In this document: positions 51,901 to 61,721 of the stretch, in pieces
How positions within the stretch are numbered: the stretch's first letter is position 1
How the letters are laid out: each line of letters begins with the position of its first letter
Assembly (NCBI GenBank): GCA_902778255.1
Contig: CACYXD010000003.1
Coordinates: 153,612 to 217,611 of the forward strand
Reading direction: 5' to 3'
Origin: an uncultured Prevotellaceae bacterium
GTDB lineage: Bacteria; Bacteroidota; Bacteroidia; Bacteroidales; Bacteroidaceae
Length of the DNA: 64,000 nt
Made by a program: the position numbers and the translations under genes
Notes under the pieces: generated by a model
What the model was told of the DNA's origin: nothing
Database searches by the model: none
Seen by the model: the letters and a program-made list of their open reading frames with translations, nothing else

Positions 51901-52120
51901 CAATGCCGCTTCCACTGGCTTTGTAGAGCTGACGCTGCGCCTCGACAGTCAGGACGGTCCGGCCATCGGCTCGGTGAAGATTGGTGCTACCGGTTCTGTA
52001 GAGACCTATAAGTCGTTTGCCACCAAGGTGAAGAAGGTTGCTGGCGTTCACGACCTGTACCTCTGCTTCAGCAAGGTGTCTGGCGATGTACGCCTGGATT
52101 ATTGGGAATTCAAAAAATAA
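48926..52120 (+). CDS. GH97-GH43-CBM6 fusion enzyme
   Basis: A 1064-residue secreted fusion (signal peptide ending AVAA). Residues 21-590 are a complete GH97 with D352 in GVKIDFFSGD and HGATIPRGWQRTYPN, as in retaining alpha-galactosidase-type members. Residues about 595-900 are a GH43 (YTADPSPIVVGDTLFLFTSHD, DDIDPSVFIDDDG, YQEGPWFYKRNG). Residues about 925-1064 are a CBM6 (YKRVEAETMNWGNGLKT, VHDLYLCFSK, VRLDYWEFKK). The GH43-CBM6 half resembles the same parts of the 44164 protein, so the operon has reused this pair with two different partners. It probably removes two kinds of side sugar. It starts MMKK, 1 nt after the GH10 stop. Confidence 0.9.
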   Translation: MMKKVFFLLFTLSMTCGAVAADMVSPNGKIKVVAEGNGCKVFYQQQQVLDIPVVGCKGSKIQKIGKARHVTADYQMLTGKRLHCTNEANGYMLTLTNNVRMVMRLYNDGVAFRYAALPEKEATAYKIPQGTKRWMQKWADSYEGFFPLTTKATDGRWGYPALLEPADGVFVLLSEANIRKGQAASSLHSKGDLYQVVPDGQLSTHPSPWRVAIIGSLADVVESTLITDVSEPSKVEDTSWIHPGTVSWIYWAYNHGSNDYNIIKKYVDMAVTLQLPYVLIDAEWDEMKDGKTVEDAVNYAKSKGIKPMIWYNSSVGWVNGAPGPKFRLNKPEDREKEFAWCEKIGVAGVKIDFFSGDTQQNMDYCIDLLESAAKHHLLVNFHGATIPRGWQRTYPNLMSTEGVYGAEWYNNVPTFTKKAAAHNATLPFTRNVIGPMDYTPCTFSDSQHPHITTHAHELALTVLFESGLQHLADRPESYLAQPHDVQQFLSALPTVWDETRLLSGYPGESVVMARRSGKTWYIAGINGTDEEKTLPLDLSFLKQGKQHGDIMLFGDAGERNFHVALQEDYPDKMTCRPRGGFVLVVYPVNDPLSVNMPLFQTKYTADPSPIVVGDTLFLFTSHDASPEDIPDENEKNSAGFFMYDWLLWSTTDMVNWTEHGAVASLKEFAWRTRDNGAWAIQTVERNGKYYLYAPLHGHGIGVLVAESPYGPFKDPLGKPLVWQTEHWDDIDPSVFIDDDGQAYMYWGNPHVYCIKLNADMISTSGDIFVLNQKDGVMRPVKEEGAKINLRAPWSEKATWKVKNYQEGPWFYKRNGKYYLAYATTCCPEALGYSMSNSPMGPWEWKNYIMRPTQRDRGNHPGICDYKGHSYVFGQNYDLMHLDTYVHHERRTVTCAEISYEADGTIPEIPYWLNQQPLKQIEWLNPYKRVEAETMNWGNGLKTAKMGIENTGVIKDMPYSTGKKNMYVFDINDGEFIRLRGVNFEKGARMFSINAASTGFVELTLRLDSQDGPAIGSVKIGATGSVETYKSFATKVKKVAGVHDLYLCFSKVSGDVRLDYWEFKK

Positions 52121-52223
52121 ATTAAGAATTAAGAGTTCTTTGCAAGCAAAGCGTCGCAAGGCGCCGAGCGAAGAATTAAGGGTTGTCGGCTTGCAGCCGA
52201 TTATGAATTAAGAGTTAAGAAAG
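52121..52223 (+). repeat. Intergenic repeat module with identical 41-bp core (copy 2)
   Basis: Core 52140-52180 is identical to 41683-41723, flanked by the same GAATTAAG units. Here the following hairpin is TCGGCT-TGC-AGCCGA, as in the 20940 gap but with a different loop. Confidence 0.85.
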
Positions 52224-53549
52224 ATGAAACGTCTATTCATTATATGTGCTTTGATGGCCATGCCCGCTCTGCGGATGATGGCCGAGGTAGATCCTAATTT
52301 CTACATCTATATCTGTTTCGGACAGTCGAACATGGAAGGCAATGCGCAGCCCGAATCTGTCGATAAAACAAATATCGACAAGCGCTTCCAACTGTTGGCT
52401 ACCTGTAAGTTTGACAACCCATCGCGTACCAAGGGCAACTGGTACAAGGCCATCCCGCCATTGGTAAGTCCTAATGGCGGACTTGGTCCTACCGACTATT
52501 TCGGTCGTACCATGGTGGCTGCCCTGCCCTCTGATGTGCGCATCGGTGTCATTCCTGTGGCCATGGGCGGCAGTCCTATTGAGATGTTCGACAAGGATAA
52601 GTACCAGGATAAGTTAAACCAGAACCCCAACGAGTGGTGGGCTACGCTGGCCAAGAACCACTATGGCGGCAACCCCTACGGACGCATCATCGAGATGGCG
52701 AAGAAGGCACAGGAGGTGGGTGTCATCAAGGGCATCCTGCTGCATCAGGGCTGTTCAAACTGTGGTGATGCCAACTGGCCCAATATGGTGAAGAAGATCT
52801 ATAATGATATGCTCTCAGACCTGAACCTGGGCGCCGACTCCGTACCCCTCTTCGTGGGTGAAACCGAGCGTGAGGACATGGGTGGTGGCTGCTCCTACCA
52901 TAACACCGTGGTGGCAAAGATTCCACAGGTCATTCCTACTGGTCATGTCATCAGTTCCGAGGGACTTCCAGGCAACGGCACCGATGCCTGGCATTTCAGC
53001 GCTTTCGGCTATCGTCTGCTCGGTACCCGCTATGCTCAGGCAGCCCTCAAGGAGCTGGGCCGTGAGTTCAAGGCCGATTCTGCCTATCAGATGTCGGCTG
53101 TCCTGAAGAATCTCTTGGTGCCCCAGACCATCGCCTACGACTCCCTCATGGTCATCACCCCCAAGAAGACAGCCACCATCAGTGTGGTTGGCACCTATGC
53201 CGATGGCCGTCAGGAGGATCTCGCATCACAGATCACCTTTACCAAGGACAATAGCACCTTTACCTTGGCCAAGGGAAAGATCTATGGCAAGACCGACAAC
53301 CAGGTGTGTGTGCTGACTAGCCAGTTCGTCGATTTCTCGGGTGCTGAGCATCCCATCCGTATTGTGGTGGTATGCACCAAGAATACGGATAATGTGGAGT
53401 CGCTACTCGCTGGTGTTGACACGCCCCAGCTGACCTCCGTTGCCTCAAAGCCTGAATACTACGACCTGGAAGGCCGCCGTGTGGTGTGCCCCTCTCGTGG
53501 CATGTATGTGGTGAAGACCCAGAAAGGCAGCAAAATCGTTGTAAGATAA
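52224..53549 (+). CDS. CE6-like acetylxylan esterase (SASA/SGNH fold)
   Basis: A 441-residue secreted protein (signal peptide ending RMMAE). Residues 22-285 form a SASA-type SGNH hydrolase with S35 in [28 protein letters not shown] and the D-x-H dyad in GTDAWHFSA. This family includes CE6 acetylxylan esterases, which remove acetyl groups from xylose. Residues about 300-400 are a beta-rich domain, and the end (EYYDLEGRRVVCPSRGMYVV to KIVVR) resembles a type IX sorting tail. It follows the repeat module and probably belongs to the same operon. Confidence 0.85.
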   Translation: MKRLFIICALMAMPALRMMAEVDPNFYIYICFGQSNMEGNAQPESVDKTNIDKRFQLLATCKFDNPSRTKGNWYKAIPPLVSPNGGLGPTDYFGRTMVAALPSDVRIGVIPVAMGGSPIEMFDKDKYQDKLNQNPNEWWATLAKNHYGGNPYGRIIEMAKKAQEVGVIKGILLHQGCSNCGDANWPNMVKKIYNDMLSDLNLGADSVPLFVGETEREDMGGGCSYHNTVVAKIPQVIPTGHVISSEGLPGNGTDAWHFSAFGYRLLGTRYAQAALKELGREFKADSAYQMSAVLKNLLVPQTIAYDSLMVITPKKTATISVVGTYADGRQEDLASQITFTKDNSTFTLAKGKIYGKTDNQVCVLTSQFVDFSGAEHPIRIVVVCTKNTDNVESLLAGVDTPQLTSVASKPEYYDLEGRRVVCPSRGMYVVKTQKGSKIVVR

Positions 53550-53562
53550 CCTTTTTTACTAA

Positions 53563-55599
<2,037 letters not shown>

Positions 55600-55623
55600 A
55601 AGAAAGAAATTTCTAAGTAATAG

Positions 55624-55665
55624 CGGTACAAGGGCAGCGTATTTGGCTTTTGTACCGTTTTTTTT
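55624..55665 (+). terminator. Terminator of the enzyme operon
   Basis: CGGTACAA (55624-55631) pairs with TTGTACCG (55650-55657) and is followed by eight T. It marks the end of the utilisation locus. Confidence 0.8.
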
Positions 55666-55707
55666 CAAAAATCCGCTCTTTTTATTGCGCAATTCAAAAA
55701 AAGGTGG

Positions 55708-55715
55708 TAAATTTG
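55708..55715 (+). promoter_or_regulatory. Predicted -7 box of frr
   Basis: TAAATTTG matches TAnnTTTG and lies 27 nt before the frr ATG at 55743. Confidence 0.5.
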
Positions 55716-55742
55716 TCAGCAGAAATTAAAACATTATTTAAT

Positions 55743-56303
55743 ATGATTGACGTAAAAGAGACTTTAGGACAGGCTGAAGAGCGCATGGAGATGGCGGCAA
55801 TGTACCTGGAAGAGGAGCTGAACCGCATCCGTGCCGGTCGTGCCAATACCGCCATTCTGGATGGTGTTCGTGTGGAATCCTACGGCAGTCGTGTACCCCT
55901 GAATCAGGTGGCTACCGTCAACTGCCCCGATGCTCGTACCATTGCTATCAAGCCTTGGGACAAGAAGCAGATTCGTGACATCGAGAAGGCTATCATGGAT
56001 AGCGATGTAGGCATCACCCCTGAGAACAACGGTGAGGTGATCCGTCTGGCTATCCCTCAGCCCACCGAGGAACGCCGTCGTGATCTGGTGAAGCAGTGCA
56101 ACAAGATTGCCGAGAAGGCCAAGGTGGAGGTGCGCAACGTGCGCGGCGACATCAAGGAGAAGCTGAAGAAGGCCATCAAGGACGGACTCTCGGAGGACAA
56201 CGAGAAGGATGCTGAGGATCAGTTGCAGAAAATCCACGATAAGTACATCAAGAAGCTGGATGAACTGATTGATGCCAAGAACAAGGAGATCATGACCGTT
56301 TAA
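55743..56303 (+). CDS. frr: Ribosome recycling factor
   Basis: A 186-residue protein matching the usual length of RRF. It has the typical helical bundle with [23 protein letters not shown] and ends in [12 protein letters not shown]. It splits the post-termination ribosome together with EF-G. The ATG at 55743 is chosen because it gives the family N-terminus and lies after the predicted promoter; an in-frame start at 55650 would sit before the promoter. The stop codon overlaps the rsgA ATG by one base (TAATG). Confidence 0.97.
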   Translation: MIDVKETLGQAEERMEMAAMYLEEELNRIRAGRANTAILDGVRVESYGSRVPLNQVATVNCPDARTIAIKPWDKKQIRDIEKAIMDSDVGITPENNGEVIRLAIPQPTEERRRDLVKQCNKIAEKAKVEVRNVRGDIKEKLKKAIKDGLSEDNEKDAEDQLQKIHDKYIKKLDELIDAKNKEIMTV

Positions 56304-57274
56304 TGAAGGGTCTTGTCGTTAAGAATACTGGCAGTTGGTACACCGTCCGTACGGACGATGGCCAACTGCTTGATTGTAAGGTGAAGGGTAACTTCCGCCT
56401 GAAGGGTATCCGTACCACCAATCCTGTAGCTGTGGGCGACAGGGTGACAATCTCCCAACAACTAACAACTAACACCCAACACCCAACACCCTGGATTACT
56501 GCCATCGAGGATCGCCGTAATTATATTATCCGCAAGAGCATCAACCTCTCGAAGCAGAGCCATATCATTGCTGCTAATGTGGATCAGGCTTTCCTGATTG
56601 TGACGGTGGTTAATCCGCAGACCTCCACTACCTTTATAGATCGCTTTCTGGCCTCGGCTGAGGCTTATCGTGTGCCGGTAATCTTGATATTCAATAAGAC
56701 CGATTTGCTCGACGACGATGCGCTGCGCTATCAGCAGGCAGTGGTCAATCTCTATGAGACCATTGGCTATGAGTGTCGTCAGATATCGGCAGAGACGGGT
56801 GAGGGCGTTGACGAACTGCGCTCGATGCTGGAAGGTAAGATCACGCTGTTCAGTGGAAACAGTGGTGTGGGGAAATCTACGCTCATCAACCGCCTGGTGC
56901 CTGGTGCCAACCTGCGCACGGCCGAGATCAGCGATGCCCACAACACGGGGATGCACACCACCACGTTCAGTGAGATGATACCCATTGACCATTCACCATT
57001 GACCATTGACCATTCACCCACTTATCTCATCGACACGCCGGGAATTAAGGGCTTTGGCACGTTTGACATGGAGCCCGAAGAGATTACCAGTTATTTCAAG
57101 GATATCTTCCGCTTCTCGAAAGACTGCCGTTTCTCCAATTGTACCCATACCCATGAACCGGGCTGTGCCGTGCTGAAGGCTGTGGAGGATCATTACATCG
57201 CTGAGAGCCGCTATCAGTCGTACCTCTCGATGCTCGATGATAAGGAGGAAGGGAAGTATCGCGAGGCGCAGTAG
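56303..57274 (+). CDS. rsgA: Ribosome small-subunit GTPase RsgA
   Basis: A 323-residue circularly permuted GTPase. It has an N-terminal OB fold, then G4 (NKTDLLDDD), G1 (GNSGVGKS, 185-192) and G3 (DTPGIKGFG) in permuted order, and a C-terminal zinc-binding motif ([14 protein letters not shown]). It helps late 30S maturation. Two stretches are unlike the family: residues about 51-64 ([13 protein letters not shown]) in the OB fold and about 226-239 ([14 protein letters not shown]) just before G3. Both are encoded by simple repeats and keep the frame. The start overlaps the frr stop by one base, so translation is probably coupled. Confidence 0.95.
   Translation: MKGLVVKNTGSWYTVRTDDGQLLDCKVKGNFRLKGIRTTNPVAVGDRVTISQQLTTNTQHPTPWITAIEDRRNYIIRKSINLSKQSHIIAANVDQAFLIVTVVNPQTSTTFIDRFLASAEAYRVPVILIFNKTDLLDDDALRYQQAVVNLYETIGYECRQISAETGEGVDELRSMLEGKITLFSGNSGVGKSTLINRLVPGANLRTAEISDAHNTGMHTTTFSEMIPIDHSPLTIDHSPTYLIDTPGIKGFGTFDMEPEEITSYFKDIFRFSKDCRFSNCTHTHEPGCAVLKAVEDHYIAESRYQSYLSMLDDKEEGKYREAQ
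56982..57019 (+). repeat. CCATTGACCATTCAC simple repeat inside rsgA
   Basis: Several copies of CCATTGA/CCATTCA encode [13 protein letters not shown] in the switch region. A similar in-frame AACACCC repeat lies at 56454-56491. Confidence 0.7.
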
Positions 57275-57288
57275 AGACAGATTAACTA

Positions 57289-57369
57289 TAAGTTTAAAGA
57301 CACAATAACACATTAACAAATTATGTTATAAATTAATATGTTATTATGTTATTGTGTCTTTAAAAACAT
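57289..57369. repeat. Long inverted repeat between rsgA and the methyltransferase gene
   Basis: TTTAAAGACACAATAACA near 57293 is the exact reverse complement of TGTTATTGTGTCTTTAAA near 57349. Imperfect pairing continues toward an AT-rich centre. It could be a terminator-like structure or a small mobile-element footprint. Part of one arm (TTGTGTCTTTAAAAAC) also occurs near 30054-30069. Confidence 0.7.
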
Positions 57370-57375
57370 GATATT

Positions 57376-58173
57376 ATGTCTAGAATAAAGGAAATATCAT
57401 CTTTAAACGAACCTGGACTTGAGGTATTCGGTCAGTTGACTGAAGCCCAGTTGCGCAATGCGCTTGACCCTGCGAAGGGCATCTTCATTGCTGAGAGTCC
57501 TAAGGTGATTCGCGTGGCGCTCGACGCAGGTTATGAGCCGCTTTCATTGCTCTGTGAACGCCGCCATATCACTGGCGATGCTGCCGATATCATTGCCCGC
57601 TGTGGCGAAATCCCTGTTTATACTGGCGACCGTGAACTGTTGGCACAGCTTACTGGCTATACCTTGACGCGTGGTGTGCTTTGTGCTATGCGTCGTCCGC
57701 AGGCCAAACCCTTGCAGGAAGTGCTTGAGGATACCCGTCGGGTTGTGGTGATTGATGGGGTGGTGGATACCACGAATATCGGTGCCATCTTCCGTTCCGC
57801 AGCAGCCCTGGGCATCGAGGCCGTGCTGCTCACACGAAACTCCTGCGACCCATGGAACCGTCGTGCCGTGCGGGTGTCTATGGGTTCTGTATTTCTGGTA
57901 CCTTGGACGTGGCTCGATAGCTATGCCGATTTGAAAGCGTTGGGCTTCAAGACTGTAGCAATGGCCCTGACGGATAAGTCCATCTCATTGGATGACCCTG
58001 TCCTCAAAACTGAGCCCCGCCTGGCTATCGTGATGGGAACCGAGGGCGACGGACTCCCTAAGGAAACCATCGCCTCTACCGATTATGTGGTTCGCATCCC
58101 CATGGCCCATGGCGTTGACTCCCTCAATGTGGCTGCCGCCGCTGCTGTCGCCTTCTGGGAGCTGGGGAAATAA
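57376..58173 (+). CDS. SpoU/TrmH family RNA 2'-O-methyltransferase
   Basis: A 265-residue protein with an N-terminal substrate-binding domain (about 1-100) and a SPOUT knot. The knot motifs are NIGAIFRSAAALGIEAVLL (motif 1), LAIVMGTEGDGLP (motif 2) and IPMAHGVDSLNVAAAAAVAFWEL (motif 3). It methylates a ribose in rRNA or tRNA using S-adenosylmethionine; the target nucleotide cannot be assigned. It converges on the cytidylate-kinase-like gene with an 11-nt gap. Confidence 0.92.
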   Translation: MSRIKEISSLNEPGLEVFGQLTEAQLRNALDPAKGIFIAESPKVIRVALDAGYEPLSLLCERRHITGDAADIIARCGEIPVYTGDRELLAQLTGYTLTRGVLCAMRRPQAKPLQEVLEDTRRVVVIDGVVDTTNIGAIFRSAAALGIEAVLLTRNSCDPWNRRAVRVSMGSVFLVPWTWLDSYADLKALGFKTVAMALTDKSISLDDPVLKTEPRLAIVMGTEGDGLPKETIASTDYVVRIPMAHGVDSLNVAAAAAVAFWELGK

Positions 58174-58184
58174 GTTTTTTATTC

Positions 58185-58808
58185 CTATTCAATATACATC
58201 AGAATCAAGTTGGCAATCTGGTCTTCGGTCTTGCCCTCCATGTTGATGACAAGGTCGTAGTTGCGGCTGTCGTAGCGTGAGGTGCCTGTAAACTTGTTGA
58301 TGTAGTTTTCGCGAGCGATGTCAATATTCTCGATGGTCTTTTTGGCCTCCTCGGCGGTGATACCCTGTTTCTTCATCAGGCGCTGTATGCGCTGTTCGAG
58401 GGGTGCCGTGATCAGGATGCTCAGGTGGTTGGGGTGGTCTTCGAAGACGAAGAATCCGCTGCGTCCGGCGATGACGCACGACTCAGACTCGGCAATGCCT
58501 TTGAGTATTTCCACTTCTCTCTTGAAGATGTCGGCGGCATTATACATGTCGGGGGTGTTGATGACTGAATCGGATATGGAGCGTTCGAAGCCTACCACGC
58601 GCTTAAACTCCGACCACCAGTCGTGCTTGCGCCCTTTCAGACTCTCGATTTCCTCTGCGGAGAGATTGTATTTCTCCATGAGTGCCTGTATGAGTGCTTT
58701 ATCGTAGAAGGGAACGCCCAGTTTCTCTGCAATCTTTTCGCCTACGGTGCGTTCTCCTGATCCTGCCTCACGGTTGATGGTGATGACAAATTTTTCGTTC
58801 TTATTCAT
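58185..58808 (-). CDS. Cytidylate kinase-like family protein
   Basis: A 207-residue P-loop-type protein of the cytidylate-kinase-like family. The N-terminal FVITINREAGSGERTVGEKIAEKLG occupies the nucleotide-binding position but differs from the classical GxxGSGK, with GSGERTVG in its place. It has GVPFYDKALIQ and CVIAGRSGFFVF. The family function is uncertain and it is not the housekeeping cmk. It is the downstream partner of the dcuB-type gene (18-nt gap), so probably cotranscribed. Confidence 0.85.
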   Translation of the reverse strand: MNKNEKFVITINREAGSGERTVGEKIAEKLGVPFYDKALIQALMEKYNLSAEEIESLKGRKHDWWSEFKRVVGFERSISDSVINTPDMYNAADIFKREVEILKGIAESESCVIAGRSGFFVFEDHPNHLSILITAPLEQRIQRLMKKQGITAEEAKKTIENIDIARENYINKFTGTSRYDSRNYDLVINMEGKTEDQIANLILMYIE

Positions 58809-58826
58809 AGCTGTGTGATTGAAGGG

Positions 58827-60155
58827 TTAATAGATAAGCATGGAAAGAAGATATGCCACGATGGTAGATGTGGTGACGCAGATCAGTCCGGGCATCATAA
58901 ACGAGTGGTTCAGCAGGTATTTTCCGATGACGGTGGTGCCAGAACGGTCGAAGTTCACCGTGGCAATGTCCGACGGATAGTTGGGGATGAAGAAGTAGCC
59001 ATAGACCGACGGCAGCACGCCCAGGAGCACCGTTCCTTCGATGCCGAGGGAGTAGGCGAGGGGCAGCATGGCCACGACGACGGCTCCTTGCGAGTTGATA
59101 AGCACAGAGACCATGAAGAACACAAATGCGATGCTCCACGGATATTCCTTTACGATCTCTGTCAGCATCGACTGCATCTCGCCCATGTAGTTTGAGAAAT
59201 AGGTATCGGCCAGCCATGCGATGCCGTAGATGGCCACCACAGCCACCATGCCCGACTGCCATACGGGGCCCGCAACGGCTTTCTTGGGCGATGCCTTACA
59301 AAAGATGATCATCAGGGCCGCCGCCGTGATCATCACAATCTGGATGACGATGTTCATCTTCAGCGCCTTGCCGTCCCACGATGGGAGCAGGGAGGGAACA
59401 GCCGCGAACATGACGATGACGCAGAGGGCTGCCAGGAAGATAAACACGGCACGCTTTGCCTCGACGGGAATCACCTTGTCCAGCGTGGTGGCACCGCTGC
59501 CATAGATATAGTCACGCTGCTCAGGAATCTTCAGACGAGCCTGGAACACAGGGTCTTTGTCGAGGTCCAGTCCACGTTTATACGATGCTGTGGCCGCAGC
59601 CATCAGTCCGCACAGACAGGCAGGTATGCTGACCATCAGCACCTGCGGAATGGTGATGTCGAAGCCGTTGGCATTGGAGATGCTGACGAATGCCACCACA
59701 GCGGCAGCAATCGGTGAACAGGTGATGCCCACCTGCGAGGCGATGCTTGCCACACCACACGGGCGCTCCGGACGGATGCCTTTCTTCAGGGCGATGTCGC
59801 AGATAATCGGCATCAAGGTGTAAACCACGTGACCCGTTCCTACCAAGACGGTGAGGAAGAACGTACACAGGGGTGCCAGGAAGGTGATGCGGCCTGGATG
59901 CTTGCGCAGCAGTTTTTCTGCAATCTGAATCAGCCAGTCCATACCTCCCGAAGCCTGCATGATGCCTGCACAGGTCACAGCAGCGATGATGATATAGATC
60001 ACGTCTGTAGGCGGGGTGCCGGGTTTCATTCCGAATCCCAATACCAGCAGGGCCAGTCCTATGCCCGAGATGGCTCCGAGGGCCAGCGATCCGTAACGCG
60101 ATCCTACCCATAACGCTCCCAACACGATGAGGAGCTGCAAAATCATTATCAACAT
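58827..60155 (-). CDS. dcuB: Anaerobic C4-dicarboxylate transporter, DcuA/DcuB family
   Basis: A 442-residue membrane protein with 10-12 hydrophobic segments. The N-terminal MKPGTPPTDVIYIIIAAVTCAGIMQASGG, TGHVVYTLMPIICDIALKKGIRPERP, and SQVGITCSPIAAAVVAFVSI match the Dcu family closely (each quoted as separated motifs). It exchanges fumarate or malate for succinate in anaerobes, which fits a fermenter that excretes succinate. DcuA and DcuB cannot be separated firmly by eye. It is followed by the cytidylate-kinase-like gene. Confidence 0.9.
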   Translation of the reverse strand: MLIMILQLLIVLGALWVGSRYGSLALGAISGIGLALLVLGFGMKPGTPPTDVIYIIIAAVTCAGIMQASGGMDWLIQIAEKLLRKHPGRITFLAPLCTFFLTVLVGTGHVVYTLMPIICDIALKKGIRPERPCGVASIASQVGITCSPIAAAVVAFVSISNANGFDITIPQVLMVSIPACLCGLMAAATASYKRGLDLDKDPVFQARLKIPEQRDYIYGSGATTLDKVIPVEAKRAVFIFLAALCVIVMFAAVPSLLPSWDGKALKMNIVIQIVMITAAALMIIFCKASPKKAVAGPVWQSGMVAVVAIYGIAWLADTYFSNYMGEMQSMLTEIVKEYPWSIAFVFFMVSVLINSQGAVVVAMLPLAYSLGIEGTVLLGVLPSVYGYFFIPNYPSDIATVNFDRSGTTVIGKYLLNHSFMMPGLICVTTSTIVAYLLSMLIY

Positions 60156-60192
60156 GAGCGGTTGTTTTAGGTTTGTTATTGTAAGATAATAG

Positions 60193-61491
60193 TTAATATT
60201 TCAAGAAAATAGAAGCCATCTCCCTGACTTTCTCTCGCGCCTCACCTAATGTGTAGTCGTCTTTGAAAGATTTAGATCCGCTACTATAGACGCAGAAGTT
60301 TACCTTGTCCTTGGTGACGATATAATAGGTGTTTGGAACGCCCTGATACTGAATTCTCTCGATGTAGGCCTGCTCCACAGGAATCTCCGTCCTTCCGTAT
60401 GAAGTAATAAGCCCCCATTTGCCATCTTTCTGCACACGATAACTATTATCTGTCTCATGCAGGATGTCATCATATTCGCAGACCACGGGCTTGGGGAATA
60501 TGGGGTCTGTCATGCCGCACTTCCCGTCACGATAGCACTTCAGTGTCACTTCACGTCTATTCGTAATACTATTAAAGACGATAGGCTCTATCGATGAATA
60601 CTCATGGTCCAGGGTCTTTGTGCCATATTTGTCGTAGAGTCCCCATCTGCCGTTCATGTCTCTGCAGACATAGAATCTGTACAGGTCGCCCTCGTCGATG
60701 ACTGTCACCTTGCTGAAATCCCCAATCTTCTCGTCGTCTTTAAACAGCGCCCATTCCTCTGTGCCGTTCGCATTGGTGTGACATCTGGCCACAGCCGCAT
60801 ATTTATCATTGAACTGCGTGCGCTTGTCGTAGATCGTTGAGCTTCCGTTGACCTGCTCCCTCAGGCCTACCAGCACCGTCGTGTTTGGCAGTACCGTTGG
60901 CGGCATCTTGTCCATTTTCGGAATCAGCGCCGTGGGCTTTTCCGGCCTTGCTGGTCGCTGCTCAGGCATGGGTTGATGGTCTTTCAGCTTGGTGGAGATA
61001 GGCTGCTGGGACTTTCCACCTTGTTGAGCCTGCGCCCTTTCTTCACGCGCCCGTTGGGCAGCATTGCGGATATTTCCCTCCAAGCGATGAACAGTATTCT
61101 TGGTTGTCTCTACTGATCCCGCCCATATCTTTGTATGGTCAAGTTCAGAAAGTTTTAAGATCTTTTTCTGACAAAAGCCTATGCTGCAATCCGAAACATG
61201 GCCCTGTACTCGCCCACATTCCTCACACTTCACGCCATTACCATACTTATACTCTATAGAGTTGAAGTTAGGCGCCCATGCGTTCTCCTTTTCCTTCTCT
61301 TTCGCCTCTTCTATTTTCTTTGCGATGGGGCACCATGACTTGTGGGGTGTCACCTCCACCCATTGCCCATTCTTTTTAGCCATCTCGCCTCCGCCGCATT
61401 CTGCACATACCGGATTACTTGCTACAGGCACCTGCGCTGTCGCTGTCAGGACACTTGCCAAAGCTACACAACATATTGCAAATCGTTTCAT
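60193..61491 (-). CDS. Secreted protein with cysteine-rich N-terminus and WG-type repeats
   Basis: A 432-residue protein with a signal peptide (MKRFAICCVALASVLTATAQ). There are two CxxC-type clusters: CAECGGG with a later SWCPIAKK, and KCEECGRVQGHVSDC. They could bind metal. A low-complexity basic/Gln/Pro linker (about 130-200) precedes a C-terminal half with WG-like repeats (NGRWGLYDKYGTKTLDHEY, DGKCGMTDPIFPKPVVCEY, DGKWGLITSYGRTEIPVEQ). The ATG at 61491 is the best start; another ATG two codons upstream is possible. Function unknown. It is divergent from the sigma-factor gene. Confidence 0.75.
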   Translation of the reverse strand: MKRFAICCVALASVLTATAQVPVASNPVCAECGGGEMAKKNGQWVEVTPHKSWCPIAKKIEEAKEKEKENAWAPNFNSIEYKYGNGVKCEECGRVQGHVSDCSIGFCQKKILKLSELDHTKIWAGSVETTKNTVHRLEGNIRNAAQRAREERAQAQQGGKSQQPISTKLKDHQPMPEQRPARPEKPTALIPKMDKMPPTVLPNTTVLVGLREQVNGSSTIYDKRTQFNDKYAAVARCHTNANGTEEWALFKDDEKIGDFSKVTVIDEGDLYRFYVCRDMNGRWGLYDKYGTKTLDHEYSSIEPIVFNSITNRREVTLKCYRDGKCGMTDPIFPKPVVCEYDDILHETDNSYRVQKDGKWGLITSYGRTEIPVEQAYIERIQYQGVPNTYYIVTKDKVNFCVYSSGSKSFKDDYTLGEAREKVREMASIFLKY

Positions 61492-61603
61492 AACCATCTG
61501 GTTTTTGTGTGAATATTTAGTAGTTGAGTGCAAATATAAGCATAATTTCTTATAGACACAAGGGGTTTTCCCTATTTTCCATGGGAATTATCCTATTATT
61601 AAC

Positions 61604-61611
61604 TACCTTTG
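61604..61611 (+). promoter_or_regulatory. Predicted -7 box for the sigma-factor operon
   Basis: TACCTTTG matches the consensus and lies 110 nt before the ATG at 61722. The gap 61492-61721 otherwise holds no gene. Confidence 0.45.
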
Positions 61612-61721
61612 TATCCGAAATAGACAAAAAAGTCGGTCAGACATCATTTTTTTTGCAATCAGGGGTATTTGATTTTACCATTTGCGGGTCTTATAGACGA
61701 ATAAAGACCAAAACGACAATT

